Positions 22,276-31,293 of a stretch of 64,000 bases of DNA are shown here, one piece after another. A model generated the notes under the pieces. It was not told the origin of the DNA, searched no databases, and saw only the letters and a program-made list of their open reading frames with translations. Source of the stretch: Rugalucina vietnamica (Eukaryota > Mollusca > Bivalvia > Lucinida > Lucinidae); assembly GCA_964017185.1 (NCBI GenBank), contig OZ024874.1, positions 16,239,957-16,303,956 of the forward strand, given 5' to 3'. How positions within the stretch are numbered: position 1 is the stretch's first letter; each line of letters starts with the position of its first letter. The translations under genes and the position numbers were made by a program.

Positions 22276-23809
22276 ATATACTCGTGTATAATCTGCGTAC
22301 TCGCCAAATTCCGCAGTTGCAACTTACCACTAGCAATTGAAACAGATAGATATACCCGACCGTATACACAGTATCCAAAATCTGCATCTACACAGTTACA
22401 TAATAGTCAAAATTTACCTGTGTCTACACGGTTGCTGGCTAAAATTTAATGGTCTCTACACAGTAGCCTGACTGGTAAATTCAAGCACATTTTTCTACCA
22501 GGAAAGTTTCTGTGTGCTACCAGGGCTGGGGGTCTTGGCTAATAGATTTTTGTAGAAAAGTGACGATCTTTGCTGTTTAAAAGACAAAACGTCGCCACAG
22601 CCTTATCGATCTCCGCTTGGATTTAAAATCACGTAAGCCACCTACTCATTTCGGCCAAATTCTTGCTACAATGGCAAGACTGCGAAATGGCAATAACAAA
22701 ATCCTAAAATCTGATTTTTCCTATCCTGACAGTGTCTGAGATGGGCCCCTAGCATTGAAAATAACTAATATTTTTACAAATGAAAGGCGACTTACAAATT
22801 CCCTGTTTGACTCGTCGCCATCTTCAAACGATCGACACCGGTACCAAAAAACTCTACACGAAATCACGTATAGGACTCTGTTACTACGTACTATAGGATA
22901 AAAGGACAATGTCTAAGCTTTAAAATGAGATCTGATTCAGTGGTCTAGGATAAATAATAGCGGATATATGACCAATTCTGTCTGCACATGCCCGTGCTCA
23001 AAAATCGTGTTAAGGGCTGCTATGGAAACCATGCATTTTTTTTCATAGTGCAAACAAATTTATCTTTATGAACAAAAGCATTTCTGGGGTCCCAATGAAC
23101 GATTTTGCACCCATTAAAATCATCCTTGGGCGCAAGGTAGGTCAAATTAGCTCCAGGAATACCACGGTGGTTTTCTTGTTGTTGTTTTTTTTTCAGTGAT
23201 TTTTTTTATGTTTTCATTAATATTCATGAATATGCAAATAAGATAGTAATATGCAAACTAGATAATTTTCAAATGTTACCATGAGATGAAAGGGGTTTCT
23301 CTTTGCTTCGATTTGATACCACATTCAATGATTTAAGGCAAGTTGTTGCTGACATATGATTAATCTTGTATATATATCCCCGTTTCGGCGCTATTTTAAA
23401 AGTGGGTCATGGACGGGGTGTTCGTTGTATCATTCGACCATTATCATTTGACCTTGCCCTTTAACAGTAAAATTAAAGATGTGGGGATTGTTTATGCAAG
23501 TAATAAATGCATTAAAACATTTTCATTTATCCCCATGTTGATTCAAAACCACTACAAAACTAATAGATAATTCAATGATTAAGCACTTAAATGAGCTATT
23601 AAAATCATTCAAAATTCACGCTAGGGCTACCATAAAGTGCTGTTGCTATGGCAACTGTTTGTGACATGGAGGTGCAAATGACTAATATACCAAACCCACA
23701 AATATTCAAGATACCATCTATGTCAAAGATTCATTCTATATACTGCTGCCTTTGTAATGCGCCGATAAATAAGCCGTATGTCTGTAATTTTTCTTACAAA
23801 TTTGGCATA

Positions 23810-24130
23810 AATGACCTTGACCTTTAGAATTGGGTTTTCAAGGTCACTTGAAAGTGACATCAAAAATTGTCGAAATGTGTTTACTATCAATTACACTAGT
23901 TTTGTACTTTTCAAAAACATTATCTTGGTCATAATTATTGATATTGTAAGTCACACCATTAAGCCTTAGCCGTGACCTTTGACCTTTGACCTTGACCTTG
24001 AAAGTTAATAGAAAAAATGGCAGGAAACATTTTTGAAACCTACAAATGCTAATGAACATTTTGGTATATAAAAACCCTGATTAACAAGAAAAGTCCACGG
24101 GAGCATTTTTCGTTACATAAGCAACTCTAC
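23810..24130 (-). repeat. Inverted copy of the AGGTCA-bearing unit
   Basis: The complement of 23975-24127 matches 18550-18700: agagttgcttatgtaa, ttaatcagggttt, atataccaaaatgttc, tttcaaaaatgtttcctgcc and the AGGTCA run (here tgacctttgacctttgacct at 23968). This gives the 7.6-kb element a second, internal pair of inverted arms. Confidence 0.8.
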
Positions 24131-24409
24131 TATTACTCACAATTGTTAATGATAATTACTATATTAAATGAAAAGTGATTCTCATAAAGGTTGTTTCTCA
24201 TACAGGATTTGATCAAAGTTTAGTGTGACAGTAATTAAGTAAAATTAGATTTATGCCTAAATGTCCTAATTAGCTGAGCAATTTCCACTCACTTGTTGTA
24301 ATTATTTTCAGTGTCAAAAGCTAGTGAGATGTGTCATCTCAGTATAATGAAAAAAGGTCCATCTAAATGCGCTACTGCATGGATTACTTCATAAACCTTT
24401 ATCATGTCA

Positions 24410-24620
24410 CTACACAACGCCCATGTAATATAGAATTTACACAGATTTTTTTTCAGCCGTAAAATTTGAAAATTGCATCAGAAAAATTTTGATCTTTTTA
24501 ATATTAAAGCTGAAAACATTGATTGTGGGTACAGGTTAGAACCGCTTCGCCGAAGCGGTTCTAATGAGTACCCATAATCTATGTTTTGGATCAAAATTAA
24601 TAAAACTTACATACCCGTGT
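24410..24620 (-). mobile_element. MITE family M1, copy 4 (diverged, inside the 7.6-kb element)
   Basis: Recognised by the fold-back gattgtgggtacaggttaga / tctaatgagtacccataatc around ccgcttcgccgaagcgg. The outer ends are eroded. Confidence 0.6.
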
Positions 24621-24665
24621 ACATGCTACACGTAATTAATTTTTGCCAAATGCAAGAGAGTGATT

Positions 24666-25215
24666 GCGACCTTCATTTAAACATTATATACATGTGTTAG
24701 ACATAGGTCGTACGTTCTATTAACGTAGGTCATATAACCGGCAAATGGAATGCTCCTATTTTGCCTATGCATACTAGCCGGTTTGGGTCTGATCTGGTCG
24801 AAAATCAAATAAAACATTTTTTATGATAACAACGTTATTTAAACATTATATGCATGTGTTAGACATAGATTGTACATTCTAATCACATAGGTCATATAAA
24901 CGGCAAATTGAATGCTTCTATGTTGCCTATGCATACTAGCCGATTAGTGTCTTTAATATCTGGTCGAAGTTCAACATGATAAAACAAGGTTAGGTATATA
25001 CTTGTGTGGAAAATAGACCATAAGTTCTTATAACGAATATCATATAAATTGCATCTGCATCTGCGTCTGATCTGGACGAAAATAAATGAAAAATTTTTAT
25101 ATGACAAGCTTATAACTAAATATTATATACATGTTTTAATCATAGGCCGTATGTTTATATAAGTTGCATCTGCATGATCACTGGTTTGTGTCTGATCTGG
25201 TCAAAAACAGAGACA
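24666..25215. repeat. Degenerate ~180-bp tandem repeat
   Basis: Segments starting near 24683, 24847 and 25117 share atta(t)atacatgtgttagac, then tagg(t/c)cgta, gtcatataa and gcatactagccg followed by gtctgatctggtcgaaa. Confidence 0.65.
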
Positions 25216-25824
25216 ACCTAATTTATTTTTGCATTGCATATCTTATTGTATGGATTGTTTTCTAATTTACGTAATTATATTGTTTGTTTGTTTTACTTGA
25301 GAATGGTCATTTGTTGTCAGAGTTCATTTAAAAAGGAAAAAAAGAGGCGCGCAATTCGTGGTTAGCTGGCTATAGCTACTTAAAGATGAAAAGAGGCTAA
25401 TTGGCATCATTTAATGCAAGGTTAAATACATGGGCTTAAAGAACTTATTTGATAGATAATTATATTTGATAAAAAACAACAACAAGATTATATATTTTTT
25501 ATTCAACAACCAAAATGCAACATGATATTGAATTCGCTACAGTTTCTTCTTTACACAAGACATAAACAAATTAAGAGTTACATCCTCTTTTCAAAATTGC
25601 GGAACATGAATGAAAAAATATTTATTCTTCAAACTGTATTGATAGTAATAAAATTATTTGTACTTTTTACTACTTACAACCAAGAAACTAGTAGGAAAAA
25701 TGTAGTGCCGGACACGGAGCCATTCCAGTGAGGATAGGCTCAGTGTCCGGCATTGCCGGATGCGGAGACTCTAGCCTAATTCGTCCGGTACCGGACGAAA
25801 TACCATTTGGCCTAAAATTCAACT

Positions 25825-25962
25825 AATCAAAGGTTTTCTAGTCGTCCCCGTTACAATTGTGACTTGCTCAATACCACAACAATGGACACCCCTGCTGAGG
25901 ATCGAACCTGGGACCTCTGGGACCAGAGTCTGACACTCTACCCCTGCGCCAGTCCGCACCAC
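25825..25962 (-). mobile_element. tRNA-derived SINE with Deu-like core
   Basis: On the minus strand the head has a good A box (TGGCGCAGGGGT) and B box (GGTTCGATCCT), spaced as in a tRNA gene, followed by attgagcaagtcac, similar to the core of Deu-type SINEs. A functional tRNA is unlikely, because the acceptor stem does not pair. It lies 28 bp outside the 7.6-kb element. Confidence 0.6.
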
Positions 25963-26129
25963 ATTTTCAAGCCAACAATATCCGTGTTTAGAGCTGCCCC
26001 GCTTATGGCTTATTTCTATAAGTCTGGTGACTTTATTATTTTGGGCTCTTCAGGTGGTTGTCATTTTTTTATTTTTTTTTTCAAAGCTGGTGATTGTATT
26101 TACATGTGCTCTTTACAGTGTCCTGGTGT

Positions 26130-26303
26130 CAGTGGCGGATTTAGCTGTTTAGAGGGGGTTCGGGTGGTTCGCTTGAACCCCCCTCTTGGACCACATTATT
26201 TCTATTTCATGTGGAAGTTTATGAAAAATCAGGTAAAATGTTGAAAACGAACCCCCTCTTGATGCATTTGAACCCCCTTACAGAAATCCTGGATCCGCCC
26301 CTG
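26130..26303. mobile_element. Short MITE with CAGNGGCGGATYYAG ends
   Basis: Ends CAGTGGCGGATTTAG and CTGGATCCGCCCCTG are inverted repeats with two mismatches; gaaccccc(t)ctt occurs three times inside. No target duplication was found. Confidence 0.6.
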
Positions 26304-26383
26304 CTTTAGTTAGCATTTTTTTTGTAAAAAGCTTAAACTTGTTGATGATAAAATGCTATGATGACATCGATTTTCCTGACAAT

Positions 26384-26615
26384 TGATAAGCCGCAACTTA
26401 CCATAAAGTATATCTCCCAGGCTCCAGTTGTCTGTAGAGTCTCGAGGACGTCTGTTCAGTTGTAGAGCTAGGAATCGAATGGCCGTCTCTCAGGTTTTGC
26501 ACGTGGTCGTCACTCGGGAATCTCCGTCATTCGCCGGAAACATCCGATGTTGCTGTTGTGGCAATCTCCTCCTCAGAAGGCACTCCTTGTCAAGCACTCG
26601 TTCACGGGCCTGTCA
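26384..26615 (-). repeat. 3' LTR, 232 bp
   Basis: Begins TGACAGGCCC and ends CTTATCA in element sense (TG..CA). It reads as identical to 38479-38710 along its whole length. An E-box CACGTG lies in the middle; no TATA box is evident. Confidence 0.95.
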
Positions 26616-26626
26616 CTCTCCCCCTG
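26616..26626 (-). other. Polypurine tract
   Basis: In element sense CAGGGGGAGAG directly precedes the 3' LTR, as expected for the plus-strand DNA primer. Confidence 0.85.
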
Positions 26627-28395
26627 TCTAATTTTTTTAGAAATCACCATAGTATATAAGCTTACAAAATTTTAAAGGAATATGAAAGTTTGCATGGGTG
26701 CTTACATGTACCAGGTATACAGTTGAAAGTTGAGCATGCAATGGGAAATTAAGACTGAATTTAACAGAGATATGGAAATTTAGACTGACTTTAACAGAGA
26801 TATTCTGAAGCTTAACTTTGGTTGTTTGAAATAGCTGTATTAAGATGAATATATTTACAATCCCTTGAAAAGTGTGTGTTTCTTAACTTTGAAACAGTAA
26901 TGAGTTTCTTAACTTTGAAACAGTAATTGGTGTTTTTTTCCACCTTTACATAATGCCATAATATACAAACTATATACATACATGAGGGATGACTTGCTAC
27001 CTGAAATATACATTGGGTACATCTAGATAAGTTATGAGACATACAATTCCTAATTGTTTTTGATAGTTATACTAATTTTCCATATACTGATTTTACACAA
27101 TGCCCAGCCATTTCAAAAGTATGACATAACTATATGATGCACTTGTTGTATTCTTATAAAGTAATACTAAAAACCATCTGGCAATTACAGCATTTTGGAA
27201 CTAGTAATTCAAAATCTAGTTTTCATGAAATTTCAACATGTTCAATGGAAATGACTGATTTACCGGTATGTTAGATAACACATGTTATCTGATATTATTT
27301 AATTTTCAGGTAGCTTATTTGTCACTTTTATACAATACAAAATGAGGGTTACTTAACCCATATAATATAAATGGATATTGATATGAATATGAGGGTTACC
27401 TAACCCCTATAGTATAACATAGATATATAGATGTAAAACATAGCCACTTCATGTGTTGGTCCATATGCTATATAGATAAATATATATGTCTATCTAAGAC
27501 ACAACATAAAGCAACAAAAGATTAACAAAAACATAATGTATACATAACTAAAGAGAATAACACATGGTAGGATCTAGAGACTCGAGATCTGTCAGAGGAT
27601 CGGACCAGCTGCAACTAAACAAATTTGCTAGAATGAAGTAATTTAACTGAAATATGATGACAGCAAAACCAGATCAGAACCAAATCAGAACTAAATAAAA
27701 GGAGAAACAAAATCAAACTAAAGATAATGAATCTAGCTTGATACTACAACTGAATATAAGGAAAATGCTGTGCATTTTAAGGATCACTACAATGCATAAA
27801 CTTCACAGAGAAACCAAAGTCAAGCTCGTAGCTTGATCTATAGAAAAGTTTTACAAATTGACCATAACTGATCTATACTTTGGTATTTAGTTATTATACT
27901 ACAGTCTATGCATATTGGCAGTCATCCCTAAAATGACAAAACTAAATAAAATAATGTGCAGCTACAAGGGCAACTACTATGGTGAATGTGCAATGTATTA
28001 ACTTACGATTAGATGACTTCTAGATCTGTAATAATAAAAGAGAATGTATTAGTGCCAAGCAAACATGTAAATGAAATTATCAAAATACCAATTTCCCACA
28101 GACGGCAGTTTCAAAGAGCTAGCCATCTATAGAAAACATAACAGCAAATTCCCAAAGACGGCAGTTTCAAAGAGCTAGCCATCCAAGGAAAACACATGAA
28201 TTTAGAATAAAATCTTCACATTTGAAGTAGCAAACAGCTAAATTTTCCTACGTTTTAGAAAACAGCGCGCGCGTTGAAATATCCGGTTTAAAATAACAAA
28301 TTGGGGTAAAATAATCATGAGATGAACATTGACATTTTGTGGTTTGCATGAACCAGATCAAGATGTAACAGTGGATAACCATTAATTATAGGAGA
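26627..28395 (-). other. Long 3' non-coding region of the retrotransposon
   Basis: AT-rich, without a credible ORF. Small duplications are present: cttaactttgaaacagtaat twice (26882, 26908), atgagggttac(t/c)taaccc twice (27343, 27390), and a 56-bp tandem duplication at 28090-28195 holding two copies of the 19-bp motif described upstream of the nuclease ORF. Confidence 0.7.
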
Positions 28396-29874
28396 CTACC
28401 AGGGCAAGTTATATAACCTGGCTGCATTCCTATTACAGACTCTCACTATGTCGGTTAGTGTCATACCAAAGTGTTGAGCAGTCTTTTGAGCAACATCCAA
28501 GACGTCCCAAGGATAATCAGCCAAATAAGAAGAGTCTGTTTCGAGCAACAGTCTTTTGGGACCATCCAAAGAGCTCAAGGCATTCATAGATTGTGGGTCA
28601 GCAACAGTAAGAGGGGAAACACTGAAGTAGCAGTTGGGCATATCAGTACACCACTGTTTGTACTCATCCTGCCCTCCGATAAAACAATGGCGGTGGATTG
28701 GATGGTCAAGCATATCCATATCCTTTAAGAGATCATAAACTTCCTTAGCCGCCAATGTTGAGGAATCCTGATCCCGAACATGCAACACCAACACTTTATT
28801 CAGCTGTTTTGCCAGTTGAAAAGCGAGCCGAAGGAATCGGAGTTGTCCCTGAACTTTCTGATCACGGCAGTATTCCTGGTTATAACAACCATGTCTACAC
28901 TTCGTGGTCAGGTCCAGGCCAACCTCCCCTATGCCAACAGCTTCTGGATATTTGTCAACTTGCCTTTTCAACTGACCAAAAAGCGATTCCACTTCAGTTT
29001 CCGTGATCATATGGGGGTGGACACCAAGAGTAAATCTTAGCCTTGGGTCAGCCCTCACCTGATCACGAAGAAGATTCCACCTGGAGGGAAACACATAGTT
29101 TGCTATGGCAAATGGGATACGAATGGGAATAGATTTCGAGTTCTCCAGATCCGACAATGACCGATTTTCACGGCCAAAGAACTTATCCAGGTGGAAATGG
29201 GAATCAATGATTCCCCTTTTCACCATTGGATACCATCCTAGGGGAATGGAACCATTACCCAAAGTGTACTGGGTGACAAATTTAAGCCGTGTCATTGCCT
29301 GAGAATTGAGATGGGGGATAAGTCGGATCATAATTGCCGGGTGAATCAGCGCAACGAGTCTAGTTGGGGGAATCGCCATATAATCACCCAGAGAAAGTGG
29401 TTCCAAACCGGCTCTTTGGTCGTATTCTCTCAGAAAGACATATTCTTCCTGAGAGAATCTTAAGTAAGGTGAGGTGAGCTCCGTGACGGCAGCACAGCCC
29501 AGCAGCTCCAAAGGAGATCCCAGGCCCATCTCCTGACTGATAAACAGGAATAGCCCATTTAACAGCAGGAACCAGGCCTGTAGAAGACTCTCCCCGGAGA
29601 ACAACTGATGCCGCCCATGCACATCCCGCAGCTCCCTCACATTACCCGCGGACATATGACAATCCACACATGAAGTGGCAGGGTTCAAATACCATGGTAA
29701 ATGGACCCTTAAAAGATGCTTATAGACATGGGGGGAGACGGCCCCACAAACTCCACACTTATTACGAAATGTCGACCTTCCTCTTTTAGCTTGCGAAGCC
29801 ATTCTACAATGAAAAAAAATAGATCTCATGCATCGCTTCATCACAGCCTTGGGGCCATCCCCCGACACATGCAT
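28396..29874 (-). CDS. Retrotransposon ORF3: zinc-finger-like N-terminus plus TatD-family metallonuclease
   Basis: 492 aa from the ATG at 29874, or 468 aa from the ATG at 29802, which follows a splice-acceptor-like tract (29804-29820). Cysteine/histidine clusters near residues 38-60 (CGVCGAVSPHVYKHLLRVH) and 68-85 (CVDC..H) look like zinc fingers. A Leu/Phe stretch (AWFLLLNGLFLFI) follows. The C-terminal ~270 residues carry the full set of TatD metal-ligand motifs: DSHFHLD near 225, GVHPH near 284, IGEVGLDL near 316, LHVRD near 364, HCFIGG near 394 and ETDSSYL near 444. TatD enzymes are metal-dependent DNases/3'-5' exonucleases with a TIM-barrel fold. The ORF occupies the env position, 1.4 kb after pol on the same strand, inside the LTRs. 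A role in cDNA trimming, DNA repair or host interaction is inference only. Confidence 0.9.
   Translation of the reverse strand: MHVSGDGPKAVMKRCMRSIFFHCRMASQAKRGRSTFRNKCGVCGAVSPHVYKHLLRVHLPWYLNPATSCVDCHMSAGNVRELRDVHGRHQLFSGESLLQAWFLLLNGLFLFISQEMGLGSPLELLGCAAVTELTSPYLRFSQEEYVFLREYDQRAGLEPLSLGDYMAIPPTRLVALIHPAIMIRLIPHLNSQAMTRLKFVTQYTLGNGSIPLGWYPMVKRGIIDSHFHLDKFFGRENRSLSDLENSKSIPIRIPFAIANYVFPSRWNLLRDQVRADPRLRFTLGVHPHMITETEVESLFGQLKRQVDKYPEAVGIGEVGLDLTTKCRHGCYNQEYCRDQKVQGQLRFLRLAFQLAKQLNKVLVLHVRDQDSSTLAAKEVYDLLKDMDMLDHPIHRHCFIGGQDEYKQWCTDMPNCYFSVSPLTVADPQSMNALSSLDGPKRLLLETDSSYLADYPWDVLDVAQKTAQHFGMTLTDIVRVCNRNAARLYNLPW
29804..29820 (-). promoter_or_regulatory. Possible splice acceptor before ORF3
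   Basis: In element sense a T-rich tract (attttttttcattgtag) ends immediately before AATGGCTTCG, whose ATG is in frame with the nuclease domain. A strong donor-like ATG/GTAAGT lies in the 5' LTR (38496/38497). Splicing between them would make ORF3 the first ORF of a subgenomic mRNA. Confidence 0.4.
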
Positions 29875-29898
29875 ATAGTCATCCTATAAAATTTATGT

Positions 29899-29927
29899 TT
29901 CATGGAGTGATCCGGAGTTCACTCCAT
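29899..29927. repeat. Short hairpin upstream of ORF3
   Basis: catggagtga and tcactccatg are perfect 10-bp arms around an 8-nt loop (tccggagt), 25 bp upstream of the first ORF3 ATG. Confidence 0.75.
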
Positions 29928-30254
29928 GACCCAATATACAAGAAAACAATTAAGTGAAAATTTTGGCCATCAACCTCAAACATTAAATGAGTGTTAACAT
30001 TATGTTTTGCATAAAGAATATAAATAATTCAATGGCCAAGGAAGCACCATAATAAAACATTAACAGTGCTAAGGAAGCACCATAATAAAACCTTAAGAAT
30101 ATCAGATAATGATCAAGAACACAAAATGTGGTCAGCTTAATAGCTGAAGAATATTGCATTTGATATTCAAGTAAAATGACTGCAGTTAAATGAGTAAAAA
30201 GTATTTGATGGCAAATGTGTTGAAATTATGTCACCATGCCCCGGCAATGATCAT

Positions 30255-31260
30255 GCAGTTTCAATGAGCTAGCGTGAATCATCACCGAGACAGATGCCAC
30301 TTTCATGCATGTGTCAAATGCAGCCCATGTAGCTCGATCTGGCATAAATTCTGCAGTTACAAAGGACTAGCGGAAATAGATATCAGACCGAGCCACAATC
30401 ACTGAAATGATGAAGCAACACATGAAGTCATGAGAATGTAAATGAAATCTTGGCAGCAGGACGACTGGTGAAAACCCTTGCGTAGTAGTCACCCATACTG
30501 GTGCCAAAAATAAGCTTATGAAAATAAATCTGACAGCACCATCAGCAGCCGTCCCGCAGCTTCAAAGGACTAGCATGACGACCACAGATGATGATGTCAC
30601 TGATGAGACATGACGTTCACAAAAACACAAAGCAAGTCGTGACACCGACCCGAACAATCGCTATGCAGTGACAAAGAGCTGGCATTAACGACTGCACACA
30701 CCGACGTCACTGGTTTAACGTCAGCACGCTAACACAGAACACAAGCTATGACATCACAGCCCGCAATCACCTTGCAGTTTCAAAGAGCTAGCATTGGCGA
30801 CGGCAGGCGTTGACGTCACTAATACGACGACATTGACGTTGACGCCACTAATACGACGACATTGACGTTGACGCCACTAATACGACGACATTGACGTTGA
30901 CGCCACTAATACGACGACATTGACGGCACAATAACGCAGAGTAACGTGACATAATGCAAAACACTAGGACGTCACCACCGGCAATCACAGTGCAGTTTCA
31001 AAGAGCTGGCATTGGCGAAAGCAAGCGATGACGTCACTAATACGACGGCATATACGACACAATAACATGTGGACATTTACGGCACAATAAAATAAATAAC
31101 ATGACGCCACCATACACCACTGTTATGCAGTTTCAAGGAGCTAGCACAGGCAATAGCATACGCTGACGTCAAATAACATAAAGCATAATTTATGACGTCA
31201 CCGTGCACGACAGAGATGCAGTTTCAAAGAGCTGGCAAATTCAACAGTGAACGAGGACGT
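30255..31260 (-). repeat. Array of a 19-bp motif and TGACGTCA sites between pol and ORF3
   Basis: The motif GCAGTTTCAAAGAGCTAGC (plus-strand reading) occurs with small changes at 30255, 30353, 30556, 30665, 30774, 30992, 31127 and 31218, and twice beyond ORF3 at 28105 and 28161. Spacing in the array is 91-135 bp or about twice that. Most units also carry gcaatcac just before the motif and a CRE-like (T)GACGTCA after it (30702, 30811, 30969, 31029, 31164, 31193, 31256). A 29-bp subrepeat (actaatacgacgacattgac..) is tandem 3.7 times at 30819-30926. No ORF. Could be a transcriptional enhancer, RNA packaging/export signal or structural array. Confidence 0.85.
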
Positions 31261-31293
31261 CACCTATTCTTCAAACTAAACTTGTTTATGTAT

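Larger units (their letters stand above)
18163..25797. mobile_element. 7.6-kb non-coding element with CCGGAC-palindrome TIRs
   Basis: The terminal inverted repeats 18163-18280 and 25680-25797 (118 bp) differ at about four positions. Each is built of smaller palindromes: CGTCCGGTACCGGACG at the very end, then GTCCGGCAATGCCGGAC, then GTGTCCGGCAC. The interior holds degenerate repeats but no ORF above ~90 codons that resembles a protein. No clear target duplication. The TIR pair fixes the ends; the class of transposon is unknown. Confidence 0.75.

Noticed and set aside
25864..25962. tRNA gene on the minus strand
   Set aside because: A and B boxes are good, but the acceptor stem does not pair and a Deu-like core follows; better explained as a SINE.
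26428..26631. 67-aa ORF repeated at 38523-38753
   Set aside because: Both lie in the two LTRs; no start context or conservation beyond LTR identity.
28755..29302. Plus-strand ORFs opposite ORF3
   Set aside because: Shadows of the TatD reading frame.
30255..31260. CRISPR-like or integron-like motif array
   Set aside because: Motif spacing is irregular and the spacers are related to each other; located within an LTR element.
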